Shown here: positions 54,265 through 62,571 of the stretch, in pieces | Layout of the letters: every line of letters starts with the position of its first letter | How positions within the stretch are numbered: the first letter of the stretch is position 1 | Origin: Ruegeria sp. AD91A | GTDB taxonomy: Bacteria > Pseudomonadota > Alphaproteobacteria > Rhodobacterales > Rhodobacteraceae | Assembly (NCBI RefSeq): GCF_003443535.1 | Contig: NZ_CP031947.1 | Span: 558,001 to 622,000 of the forward strand | Direction of reading: 5' to 3' | DNA length: 64,000 bases | Translations under genes and position numbers: made by a program | The notes under the pieces: model-generated | Told to the model about the DNA's origin: nothing | Seen by the model: the letters and a program-made list of their open reading frames with translations, nothing else | Databases searched by the model: none

Positions 54265-55232
54265 TGAAGGATTGCAACATGTACATCCCAACCTACGAGG
54301 ACACGCTCGAAGCCCACAATCGGATCGAGCCCTTTATCCGCCGTACCCCGGTCCGAACCTCGGACTACCTGAATGAATTGGCCGGGGCGCAGCTGTTCTT
54401 CAAATGTGAGAACTTTCAGGAACCGGGTGCCTTCAAGGTGCGTGGGGCAGCAAATGCCGTGTTTGGCCTTGACGACGAACAAGCCAGGAAAGGCGTTGCA
54501 ACCCATTCCTCGGGCAACCACGCCTCGTGCCTGTCCTATGCGGCGATGAAGCGGGGCATACCGTGCAACGTCGTCATGCCACGCACAGCGCCGCAGGCCA
54601 AGAAAGACACGGTGCGGCGCTATGGCGGGAAGATCACGGAATGTGAGCCCTCAACCTCGTCGCGCGAGGCCACGTTTGCCGAGGTTCAGGCCGCCACGGG
54701 CGGGGATTTTGTCCACCCCTACAATGATCCGCGCGTGATAGCCGGGCAAGGCACCTGCTCGCGCGAGTTCATCGAACAGACCGATGGTCTGGACGCGGTA
54801 GTCGCCCCCATCGGTGGTGGCGGCATGGTATCAGGCACTTGCCTGACATTGTCTACTCTGGCCCCTGAAACCGCGATCATCGCCGCAGAACCTGAACAGG
54901 CCGACGATGCCTATCGCAGCTTCAAGGCCGGCCACATCATAGCGGATGACGCACCCAAGACGATTGCCGACGGGCTGCTGGTTCCGCTTAAGGACCTCAC
55001 CTGGCATTTCGTGTCGAACCACGTCTCCGAAATCTACACGGCTTCCGAGCAAGAGATCATCGACGCGATGAAACTAACGTGGAAACACCTACGGATCGTG
55101 ATGGAGCCATCTTCGGCCGTTCCGCTGGCTACGATCCTGAAAAACCCGGACGCTTTCAAAGGCAAGCGGGTCGGCCTGATCATAACCGGGGGCAATGTCG
55201 ATCTGGACAAGCTGCCCTGGCTGAACGCGTAA
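54264..55232 (+). CDS. bhcB: beta-Hydroxyaspartate dehydratase
   Basis: 322 aa fold-type II PLP enzyme resembling threonine dehydratase/serine racemase. PLP Lys59 in FQEPGAFKVRGA, phosphate/substrate loop SSGNHA, and tetraglycine-type VAPIGGGGMVSG. In the cycle it eliminates water from (2R,3S)-beta-hydroxyaspartate to give iminosuccinate. ATG 54264 overlaps the bhcA stop by one base; an ATG at 54279 with AAGGA upstream is an alternative start five codons later. There is no C-terminal regulatory ACT domain. Confidence 0.92.
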   Translation: MKDCNMYIPTYEDTLEAHNRIEPFIRRTPVRTSDYLNELAGAQLFFKCENFQEPGAFKVRGAANAVFGLDDEQARKGVATHSSGNHASCLSYAAMKRGIPCNVVMPRTAPQAKKDTVRRYGGKITECEPSTSSREATFAEVQAATGGDFVHPYNDPRVIAGQGTCSREFIEQTDGLDAVVAPIGGGGMVSGTCLTLSTLAPETAIIAAEPEQADDAYRSFKAGHIIADDAPKTIADGLLVPLKDLTWHFVSNHVSEIYTASEQEIIDAMKLTWKHLRIVMEPSSAVPLATILKNPDAFKGKRVGLIITGGNVDLDKLPWLNA

Positions 55233-55259
55233 CATCAATCCCGACATAGGAATACGGAA

Positions 55260-56423
55260 ATGAAAGATATGACCAATCTCGACAATTTCGAAGTAGGCTT
55301 TGACATTCCGGCCAAGCCCGGAATGGATGAAGCAGATATCCAGACTCCCAGCCTGATTCTGGATCTCGACGCGCTAGAACGCAACATCAAGAAGATGGGC
55401 GACTATGCCAGGGCGCATGGCATGCGCCACCGCGTGCATGGAAAAATGCACAAATCGGTAGACGTGGCCAAGTTGCAGGAGAAGATCGGAGGCGCTGTTG
55501 GCGTTTGCTGCCAGAAAGTTTCAGAGGCCGAAGTGTTCGTGCGCGGTGGCATCAAGGACGTTCTGGTGTCGAACCAGGTGCGTGACCCCGCCAAGATCGA
55601 CCGTCTTGCCAGCCTGCCAAAGCTGGGCAGCCGCATCATCGTTTGCGTCGACGATCTGGACAACGTTGCAGACCTTTCCGGCGCGGCGGTGGATCATGGA
55701 ACACAGCTGGAAATCTTCATCGAGATCGACTGCGGTGCCGGGCGTTGCGGCGTGACAACGACCCCGGAAGTGATCGAGATTGCCAAAGCAGTAGAAGCTG
55801 CTGACAACCTGAAGTTCACCGGGATCCAGGCCTACCAGGGGGCCATGCAGCACCTTGACAGCTATGAAGCGCGCAAGGAAAAGCTCGACACCGCCATCGC
55901 CATGGTGAAGGACGCCGTCGAGGGCCTCAAAGCTGAAGGCATCGAGTGCGAATTGGTCTCGGGCGGTGGCACCGGTTCATACTACTTCGAGTCCAACTCG
56001 GGCGTGTACAACGAACTGCAATGCGGGTCCTACGCGTTCATGGATGCCGACTACGGCCGCATCCTGGACAAGGATGGAAACCGGATCGATCAGGGCGAGT
56101 GGGAAAACGCCTTCTTCATTCTGACCAGCGTCATGAGCCACACCAAGGCGGATAAGGCGATCGTAGATGCAGGCCTCAAGGCTCAATCGGTGGACAGCGG
56201 CCTGCCGGTTGTCTTTGGCCGCGACGATGTCGAATACATCAAATGTTCGGACGAACACGGCATCGTCATGGATCCGAACGGTGCGCTGAAGGTCAACGAC
56301 AAGCTCAAGCTGGTTCCGGGACACTGCGACCCAACCGCAAATGTACACGATTGGTATGTCGGTGTTCGCAACGGCAAGGTCGAGACCGTCTGGCCCGTGT
56401 CCGCCCGCGGACGCGCTTATTGA
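55260..56423 (+). CDS. bhcC: beta-Hydroxyaspartate aldolase
   Basis: 387 aa fold-type III PLP enzyme of the D-threonine aldolase family. Condenses glycine with glyoxylate to beta-hydroxyaspartate. PLP lysine is in RVHGKMHKS (Lys62), and VSGGGTGSYYF plus a C-terminal PGHCDPT metal motif (His-Cys-Asp) match the family. It starts 27 bases after bhcB and is followed by a stem-loop before bhcD. Confidence 0.92.
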   Translation: MKDMTNLDNFEVGFDIPAKPGMDEADIQTPSLILDLDALERNIKKMGDYARAHGMRHRVHGKMHKSVDVAKLQEKIGGAVGVCCQKVSEAEVFVRGGIKDVLVSNQVRDPAKIDRLASLPKLGSRIIVCVDDLDNVADLSGAAVDHGTQLEIFIEIDCGAGRCGVTTTPEVIEIAKAVEAADNLKFTGIQAYQGAMQHLDSYEARKEKLDTAIAMVKDAVEGLKAEGIECELVSGGGTGSYYFESNSGVYNELQCGSYAFMDADYGRILDKDGNRIDQGEWENAFFILTSVMSHTKADKAIVDAGLKAQSVDSGLPVVFGRDDVEYIKCSDEHGIVMDPNGALKVNDKLKLVPGHCDPTANVHDWYVGVRNGKVETVWPVSARGRAY

Positions 56424-56472
56424 TCTGAACTTGCTCTGTTTGGGAGGGCTGGCTCGGAAGCAGCCAGACAGC

Positions 56473-56514
56473 CGCCCGCGTGTATGCTCTCCTTCCGGCA
56501 GGGGCACGCGGGCG
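56473..56514 (+). other. Stem-loop between bhcC and bhcD
   Basis: Perfect 10-bp arms CGCCCGCGTG and CACGCGGGCG around a 22-base loop, 26 bases before the bhcD ATG. No T-run follows, so it is more likely an mRNA-processing or stability element than a full terminator. Confidence 0.5.
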
Positions 56515-56539
56515 CACGAATGTTTGATTGGAGAAAGAA

Positions 56540-57505
56540 ATGCTGATCGTACCCGAGCGTGAAATCGCTGACCTTATGACCCGACAAGCGGCTTTTGACG
56601 CGGTCGAACAGGTCTTTGCTGCAATGGCGTCCGGCGACGCCTACAACTTCCCTGTCGTGCGTGAAGCCATCGGGCACGAAGATGCACTATACGGCTTCAA
56701 GGGTGGATTTGACCGCGCTGGCCTGACGCTTGGACTGAAGGCGGGCGGCTATTGGCCAAACAATCTGGAAAAACGCGGGCTGATCAACCACCAGTCCACG
56801 GTTTTTCTTTTCGACCCCGACACTGGCAAGCCATCTGCGATGGTCGGCGGCAACCTTCTGACGGCCCTTCGAACGGCGGCAGCATCTTCGGTATCGATCA
56901 AGCATCTCGCACGTACGGACGCCAGGGTCATAGGCATGATTGGCGCTGGCCACCAGGCAGCCTTTCAGCTTCGCGCGGCATTGGAGCAGCGCGATTTTGA
57001 CAAGGTCATTGGTTGGAACTACCACCCCGAAATGCTGCCGAATATCGAAAAGGTCGCCAATGAAGCAGGTGTTCCGTTCCAGGCGGTCAAGCTTGACGAC
57101 ATGACTGAGGCGGATGTGATTATTTCGATCACTTCGGCCTTTGCACCCTCACTGATGGCGAACCATGTCAGCCCCGGAACTCATATCGCCTGCATGGGCA
57201 CGGACACAAAAGGAAAACAGGAAGTTGAAACCGCCCTTCTGGCCAAGGCGAGCGTGTTCACGGACGAAGTCGCGCAATCCGTCAGCATCGGCGAAGCGCA
57301 GCACGCCGTGGCCGAAGGCCTGATCCAAGAAAGCGATGTGGCGCAGCTTGGCGCGGTCATCAACGGCACCAATCCGGGCCGGATATCGGACAATCAGATC
57401 ACGCTGTTCGATGGCACGGGTGTGGGCCTTCAAGATCTTGCGGTCGCCGCGTCCGTGGTTGACCTCGCCGTTCGGAAAGGGATCGCGATCGAGGTCGATT
57501 TCTGA
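56540..57505 (+). CDS. bhcD: Iminosuccinate reductase
   Basis: 321 aa, ornithine cyclodeaminase/mu-crystallin family. NAD(P)-binding VIGMIGAGHQA (about 131-140) and a KGGFDRAGLTLGLKAGGYWP N-terminal region. It reduces iminosuccinate to aspartate, closing the cycle. ATG at 56540 is directly preceded by GGAGAAAGAA; an in-frame TTG at 56528 is unlikely. Last bhc gene, converging on the permease gene with a shared terminator. Confidence 0.91.
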   Translation: MLIVPEREIADLMTRQAAFDAVEQVFAAMASGDAYNFPVVREAIGHEDALYGFKGGFDRAGLTLGLKAGGYWPNNLEKRGLINHQSTVFLFDPDTGKPSAMVGGNLLTALRTAAASSVSIKHLARTDARVIGMIGAGHQAAFQLRAALEQRDFDKVIGWNYHPEMLPNIEKVANEAGVPFQAVKLDDMTEADVIISITSAFAPSLMANHVSPGTHIACMGTDTKGKQEVETALLAKASVFTDEVAQSVSIGEAQHAVAEGLIQESDVAQLGAVINGTNPGRISDNQITLFDGTGVGLQDLAVAASVVDLAVRKGIAIEVDF

Positions 57506-57606
57506 AGCCAGACGGCAACACCTCCTTGGGCATTGTCTCGGCGGTCCTTTTGGGCGAAGAGCTTTTGACAGCAGATCTCCATTAAATGGTGACAAAACAA
57601 TGAAAC

Positions 57607-57639
57607 GCGGCGCGCCAAGGCGCGCCGCTTCATGTTTTT
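57607..57639. terminator. Bidirectional intrinsic terminator
   Basis: Perfect 10-bp GC stem GCGGCGCGCC/GGCGCGCCGC with a 2-base centre, then a TTTTT run on the plus strand and a T-rich flank on the minus strand. It lies between bhcD (plus) and the converging permease gene (minus). Confidence 0.8.
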
Positions 57640-57671
57640 ACCAGGACGATCAGTGTATCAGGTCGAACGCA

Positions 57672-59096
57672 TCAGACGTGGTCGTCTTGCTCGATGGACC
57701 CAAGACCATGACCGGCCATGCCGCCCGAGACCTCTTCCGTCGCTTCGTCGGAAAGTTCTTCGGGAAGAACAAGATTCAATACAATGGCGATGACGGCGGC
57801 GGGCAGGATTCCTGATGTCGCCAGAACCTTCAATGTGCCGGGCAAGTATTGCAACGCGTTGGGTTCCAGCTGCAAACCCAGCCCAAGACTCAGGGCGATT
57901 GCAAAAATCACCATGTTGCGCCGGTTCCAGTTCACGTCCGACAGCATCGAGACACCTGCCGCCACAACCATGCCGAACATCACGATCACGCCCCCACCGA
58001 GAACCTCAATCGGAATGGACGAGATTATCGCCCCGATTTTGGGAATAAGCCCGCATACGATCAGGAAAACCGCACCGATGGTCACGACCATTCGGCTCAT
58101 GACGCCGGTCATCGCAATCAATCCGACATTCTGACTGAACGACGTGTTTGGCAGCGCTCCAAACAGGCCAGAGATCGCAGTGCCAAGACCATCGGCATAG
58201 GTCGCGCCCTGAATTTCCCTGTCGGTTGCTTCTCGCCCAGCCCCCCCTTTGGTGATACCGGATACGTCCCCAACGGTTTCAACCGCGGAAACAAAGGACA
58301 TTGCACAGAAACCGATGATGGCCGCGACCGAGAATTCAATACCGAAATGCAACGGGTTCGGCAGCGCAAAGGATGCCGCGTTCCCGACGTTGCCCAGGTG
58401 GACCTGGCCAAGTAGGAACGCCACGGCGTATCCGACCAGCAGACCGATCAGAACAGCCGACACGGACAGCATGCCCCGTGTAAAGAATTTCAGGCCAAGC
58501 GTGACCACGATTACAGTTCCGGCCATGAACCAGTTCAGACCCGAGCCGTATTCCTCGGTCCCAATCGCAGGAACACCCCCCGCGGCATACTGAATGCCGA
58601 CCTTCACAAGTGCCAAGCCAATCATGGTCACCACAAGGCCCGTAACCAGTGGCGGAAGAGCAAAGCGAATGCGTCCAATGAACAGCCCAAGGAAGGCGTG
58701 AAACAAACCACCGACAACAACCCCGCCCATCAGGACGGCAATGGCGTCAACGCCCTTCCCCACCACCAGTGGAATCATGATCGGGATAAAGGCAAACGAT
58801 GTTCCCTGCACGATAGGCAGCCGGGCACCGACCGGGCCCATGCCAACAGATTGAAACAACGTGGCGACACCCGCAAAGAACATCGACATCTGGATCATAT
58901 AGATCATCTGCGGGAAATCGGGGCTGTTCGAGCCAAAACCGAAACCAGCCGCACCACAAACGATAATGGCTGGCGTGACGTTTGACACGAACATCGCCAG
59001 TACATGCTGAATTCCCAGTGGCACTGCCTTTAGCAGCGGCGGAGTATAATTCGGATCGCGGAGTTGTTCCGGCGTTCCGATGGATGCATCTGACAT
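57672..59096 (-). CDS. NCS2-family nucleobase (urate/xanthine) permease
   Basis: 474 aa, about 14 membrane segments. N-terminal LLKAVPLGIQHVLAMFVSNVTPAIIVCGA, central FGIEFSVAAIIGFCAMSFVSAVETVGDVSGITKGG and LFGALPNTSFSQNVGLIAMTGV are NCS2/UraA/XanQ signatures (the first with the conserved His, the second with the catalytic Glu region). Downstream of allantoinase and ureidoglycolate lyase genes, so a urate, xanthine or related purine uptake role is likely. SD GGAGGAAAG before the ATG. Confidence 0.9.
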   Translation of the reverse strand: MSDASIGTPEQLRDPNYTPPLLKAVPLGIQHVLAMFVSNVTPAIIVCGAAGFGFGSNSPDFPQMIYMIQMSMFFAGVATLFQSVGMGPVGARLPIVQGTSFAFIPIMIPLVVGKGVDAIAVLMGGVVVGGLFHAFLGLFIGRIRFALPPLVTGLVVTMIGLALVKVGIQYAAGGVPAIGTEEYGSGLNWFMAGTVIVVTLGLKFFTRGMLSVSAVLIGLLVGYAVAFLLGQVHLGNVGNAASFALPNPLHFGIEFSVAAIIGFCAMSFVSAVETVGDVSGITKGGAGREATDREIQGATYADGLGTAISGLFGALPNTSFSQNVGLIAMTGVMSRMVVTIGAVFLIVCGLIPKIGAIISSIPIEVLGGGVIVMFGMVVAAGVSMLSDVNWNRRNMVIFAIALSLGLGLQLEPNALQYLPGTLKVLATSGILPAAVIAIVLNLVLPEELSDEATEEVSGGMAGHGLGSIEQDDHV

Positions 59097-59149
59097 TTGG
59101 TCTTTCCTCCCTTGAAGTTCGCAGCCGGCTCCTCACCCTGCAACGCACC

Positions 59150-59635
59150 TCATTCTGTGATTTCAAAAGCCTCCCCGAACCAATGCTCTTCGAGGTTGGT
59201 CCCGGATCCAATTCGGTCGACCACCGCAAAAAGTCCGGGCGCATGAAGCGGGATCAGAACGCCATGCCAAGTGTTGCGATGATAATTCACACCCTGTCCG
59301 GGCGCTGTTTTGAAGGCGATTGGCTGTCCCGGCGTGCCGTCTTCATCCGGGGCCACAACCACGACAAAAGGTTTATCCGACAAAGGCAAAAAAGCCTGGC
59401 TGCCATCAGGATGGCGTTCCACCATTTCCAATTTGATCGGCAAGCAGAAGACTTCGGACTGAAACACGCTGATACCCGCGTGCCCATCATGGAAATCCAA
59501 CGCGGCCCGGTCGTGATAGCGCGCGCATTTACCCTGATTAATGAGTTTGTCCACCTGGCCAGCCGCCTCGATGACATCGCCGAAAGGTGCAAATGCCTCT
59601 GACGTCAAAGGTCGGAGCTTCAAGACAGCCGTCAT
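59150..59635 (-). CDS. allA: Ureidoglycolate lyase
   Basis: 161 aa, matching the AllA family: LRPLTSEAFAPFGDVIEA N-terminus, VVAPDEDGTPGQPIAFKTAPGQGVNYHRNTWHGVLIPL with the conserved His pair. Splits (S)-ureidoglycolate to glyoxylate and urea, giving the substrate of the bhc pathway. ATG overlaps the upstream allantoinase stop by four bases (ATGA). Confidence 0.92.
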   Translation of the reverse strand: MTAVLKLRPLTSEAFAPFGDVIEAAGQVDKLINQGKCARYHDRAALDFHDGHAGISVFQSEVFCLPIKLEMVERHPDGSQAFLPLSDKPFVVVVAPDEDGTPGQPIAFKTAPGQGVNYHRNTWHGVLIPLHAPGLFAVVDRIGSGTNLEEHWFGEAFEITE

Positions 59636-61062
59636 TCCGCGAACTTCTCAATCAGGCGCAATTCGGCAATGCGCTCAACCTGACGGCAGGCTTCGGCAAA
59701 TTCCCTGTCACGGTCATTGTCGACACGACGGCGAAAGGCTTCCAGAATGCTGGCTTTCGTGTTGTCCTTGACCGCGATGATGAAGGGAAAGCCAAACTTG
59801 GTTGTGTAGGCTTCGTTCAACGCCGTGAACGTCGCGCGCTCTTCATCGGTCAGCATGTCCAGGCCCGCACCGGCCTGTTCCGCAGTACTTTCCTTGGTCA
59901 GGCGGCCGGCGGCGGCCAGCTTGCCCGCCAGGTCCGGGTGGGCTGTCAGAACGCCAAGGCGCTGCTCGGACGAGGCAGAACGGAATATACGCGCCAGCGC
60001 GTTGTGGACACCAGCAGCATTGTCATGCGTCGGGCCCAATTCCAGTTTATACGCACCTTCGGCAATCCACGGGCTGTGCTCGAACACGCCACCGAATTCT
60101 GACACAAAGGTTGGTCGATCCATTTCGGACGGGGTCAAACCTTGCACAGGTGGGTGTTCCTTGGCCCAATGATCGGCAATCTGCTCGCGCGTTGCGAACC
60201 AGACACCGTCGTGTTTCCTGAAGTAGTCAAGTGCGCGTTTCAGCGCCATGGCACGACCTGGGCGACCAATCAGACGGCAGTGCAACCCGATCGAAAGCAT
60301 CTTGGGCGCGCCCGCCTCACCTTCGGCATAGAGCATGTCAAAGCTGTCTTTCAGATAGCTTTCGAACTGTTCCCCATTGGTGAATCCAGCCTGGATTGCA
60401 AAGCGCATATCGTTGCAGTCCAGTGTATAGGGCATGATCAGTTGATCCTTGCCCCCTGCCTTGGTCCAGTATGGCAGATCGTCGGCGTAGCTGTCGGCGA
60501 TATAGGCAAAGTCGCCTTCCTCGGCGGCCAGTTCGACCGTTTTCATCGAACAGCGGCCCGTATACCAACCACGGGGCGGCTGACCCGTAACCTCTGTGTG
60601 CAGCCGGATTGCTTCGCGGATTTGGGCGCGCTCTTCTTCGGCGTCCATGTCCTTGTGTTCAATCCACTTCAAACCGTGGCTGGCTATCTCCCATCCTGCG
60701 TGCTTCATCGCCGCAACCTGGGCAGGAGCACGGGCCAAGGCGGTTGCAACGCCATAGACTGTAACAGGCAGATCCTGCAGAAGGTGATGCACGCGCCAGA
60801 ACCCCGCGCGGCTGCCGTATTCGTAGATCGATTCCATGTTCCAATGCCGTTGCCCAGGCCAAGGGGCGGCTCCGGTGATCTCGGACAGAAACGCTTCGGA
60901 TGCGGCATCGCCGTGCAGAACGTTGTTTTCACCGCCCTCTTCGTAGTTCAGCACGATCTGAATTGCGATTTTGGCATTGGCCGGCCAGTTTGCTTTGGGA
61001 ACTTGCCCACCGTAACCGGTCATGTCTCGTGGATAAGGCTTCACATCGGTTTCCTTCTTCAT
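59632..61062 (-). CDS. puuE: Allantoinase PuuE fused to OHCU decarboxylase
   Basis: 476 aa fusion. Residues about 1-310 are a PuuE allantoinase of the polysaccharide-deacetylase type (PRDMTGYGGQ, RHWNMESIYEYGSRAGFWR, WEIASHGLKWIEHKDM). Residues about 320-476 are an OHCU decarboxylase domain with HPDLAGKLAAAGRLTKESTAEQ and FGFPFIIAVKDN. It converts OHCU to allantoin and then to allantoate. ATG at 61062 is preferred; the TTG at 61089 lacks an SD. Divergent from the hydroxyisourate hydrolase gene, coupled to allA. Confidence 0.92.
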   Translation of the reverse strand: MKKETDVKPYPRDMTGYGGQVPKANWPANAKIAIQIVLNYEEGGENNVLHGDAASEAFLSEITGAAPWPGQRHWNMESIYEYGSRAGFWRVHHLLQDLPVTVYGVATALARAPAQVAAMKHAGWEIASHGLKWIEHKDMDAEEERAQIREAIRLHTEVTGQPPRGWYTGRCSMKTVELAAEEGDFAYIADSYADDLPYWTKAGGKDQLIMPYTLDCNDMRFAIQAGFTNGEQFESYLKDSFDMLYAEGEAGAPKMLSIGLHCRLIGRPGRAMALKRALDYFRKHDGVWFATREQIADHWAKEHPPVQGLTPSEMDRPTFVSEFGGVFEHSPWIAEGAYKLELGPTHDNAAGVHNALARIFRSASSEQRLGVLTAHPDLAGKLAAAGRLTKESTAEQAGAGLDMLTDEERATFTALNEAYTTKFGFPFIIAVKDNTKASILEAFRRRVDNDRDREFAEACRQVERIAELRLIEKFAE

Positions 61063-61190
61063 GAATTGATCAATACCCCAGATAATCAAATATGTTTTTC
61101 AAAAAATACTGAAAGCAGCTTCCCACAGACTGCCTTTGCCCCTTGGGGCGAAAACAGACTAGTAACTGTATAACTTGAGGAGTAGCGCAA

Positions 61191-61544
61191 ATGACCGGTT
61201 ACCTTACAACACATGTTCTGGATACGGCGCGAGGGTGTCCCGCCGAAGGATTGAAGATCGAACTGTTCCGCATTGAAGGTGCAAACCGCGAGTTGCTGAA
61301 AACTCTGGTCACCAATGACGACGGCAGGACCGACAAACAAATTCTGCCCGAGGCAGAGTTTTCAACAGGTGAATACGAACTTGTCTTCCATGCCGGAGAT
61401 TACCTTGATGCCTCTGGCACACCACCTGAAAACCCACGCTTTCTGAACGTCATCCCGATCCGCTTTGGAATGTCCGAACACTCGCATTACCACGTGCCTC
61501 TGCTGCTTTCACCCTTCGGATACGCGACCTATCGCGGCAGCTGA
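61191..61544 (+). CDS. uraH: 5-Hydroxyisourate hydrolase (transthyretin-like)
   Basis: 117 aa. Signatures [21 protein letters not shown] at the N-terminus, [11 protein letters not shown] and the C-terminal tetrapeptide YRGS, which supplies active-site residues. It hydrolyses 5-hydroxyisourate, the urate hydroxylase product, to OHCU. SD GAGGAG lies upstream. Lies between the divergent allantoinase and the converging LysR gene. Confidence 0.93.
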   Translation: MTGYLTTHVLDTARGCPAEGLKIELFRIEGANRELLKTLVTNDDGRTDKQILPEAEFSTGEYELVFHAGDYLDASGTPPENPRFLNVIPIRFGMSEHSHYHVPLLLSPFGYATYRGS

Positions 61545-61549
61545 GCGTC

Positions 61550-62470
61550 CTACCGGGACGTATTTGCTGCCGCAATCGACGACCCGATGCGTTCTATTAT
61601 GAATTCCATGAAAAGCCGCGTTTTGGGGTCCTGCATACGGCGGTGCGTAAACAGACATGCCATCTGAATTGGTTCCGGCGGCGTCTTCTCTGCCACCGGA
61701 ACCAGATTTCCCGCCTTGAGATGCTGCGCAATCTCAAATTTCGGCTTCAACGCGATGCCATGCCCGCCAAGCGCCCAGTCTGTCAGCACGTCGCCGTCGT
61801 CTGACTCGAAACGTCCGGAAACCCGGAACCGTTTTGGCCCCGCATCGGTCCTCAAGAGCCATTGAAACTCGGTCGCGCCGGGGAACCGCAAATTGAGACA
61901 CTCGTGCTCATCAGCGATTAACGCGTCACCGCTTTCGGGCATCCCACGTTTTTTGATGTATTTCGGAGATGCACAAAGCACCCTTTCGACATCGGCGATC
62001 TTGCGAATACGCAAGTTGCTGTCTTCTGGCTGACCCAGGAAAAAAGCCAGGTCCAGACCCTCGGTTGTCAGATCAACCTTTCGGTCCGTCAGCCTCAGCC
62101 TGACGTTCACCTCGGGGTACTCGGCAAGAAACTTTGGGACCTGCGGTGCTATCAACCGACGCCCAACCCCCAAGGGCGCGGCGACATAGAGTGACCCTTT
62201 CAGGTTCTCGGTAAGATTGACGATCTGGGCTTCGGCACTTTCGACTGCTTCTAGGATCTCTGCTGCGCCACGATAGAAAGATTTTCCCTGCTCGGTGGGC
62301 GTCAGGCTGCGTGTCGTGCGTTGGAACAAACGCACGCCAAGATGCTCTTCCAATTGCGATATACGCGCCGACGTAACAGCTGGCGAAACCCTCAAATCAC
62401 GGCCCGCGGCAGACATGCTGCCCAGTTCGTAGACCCGGACAAAGGTTCTGATGTTATCAAGGTAGGACAT
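61550..62470 (-). CDS. LysR-family regulator, probably of urate catabolism
   Basis: 306 aa. N-terminal winged helix (about 1-65, FVRVYELGSMSAAGRDLRVSPAVTSARISQLEEHLGVRLFQRTTRSLTPTEQG) and a periplasmic-binding-like effector domain. ATG at 62470 is preferred over an upstream in-frame start because MSYLDNIRTF is the conventional LysR N-terminus. It is divergent from the urate hydroxylase gene, hence a likely regulator of it; effector possibly urate or allantoin. Confidence 0.88.
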   Translation of the reverse strand: MSYLDNIRTFVRVYELGSMSAAGRDLRVSPAVTSARISQLEEHLGVRLFQRTTRSLTPTEQGKSFYRGAAEILEAVESAEAQIVNLTENLKGSLYVAAPLGVGRRLIAPQVPKFLAEYPEVNVRLRLTDRKVDLTTEGLDLAFFLGQPEDSNLRIRKIADVERVLCASPKYIKKRGMPESGDALIADEHECLNLRFPGATEFQWLLRTDAGPKRFRVSGRFESDDGDVLTDWALGGHGIALKPKFEIAQHLKAGNLVPVAEKTPPEPIQMACLFTHRRMQDPKTRLFMEFIIERIGSSIAAANTSR

Positions 62471-62490
62471 TTTTTTGCATTTTTTGATAC

Positions 62491-62509
62491 TGCTTGGTCT
62501 TTGCCAGCA
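62491..62509. promoter_or_regulatory. Candidate LysR box between the LysR gene and puuD
   Basis: TGCTTGGTCTTTGCCAGCA: imperfect dyad with a T-N11-A core (62494 to 62506), the classic LysR-type recognition layout. It is about 20 bases upstream of the LysR ATG and 60 upstream of the puuD ATG. Confidence 0.4.
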
Positions 62510-62571
62510 ATACCAGAACAAAACACACTCGCATAGAGTAACCGGAACTATAGAATCTTAGGAGCAAAGCC

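Noticed and set aside
60142..61173. 343-codon open frame opposite the allantoinase fusion
   Set aside because: Antisense shadow; no recognisable domain.
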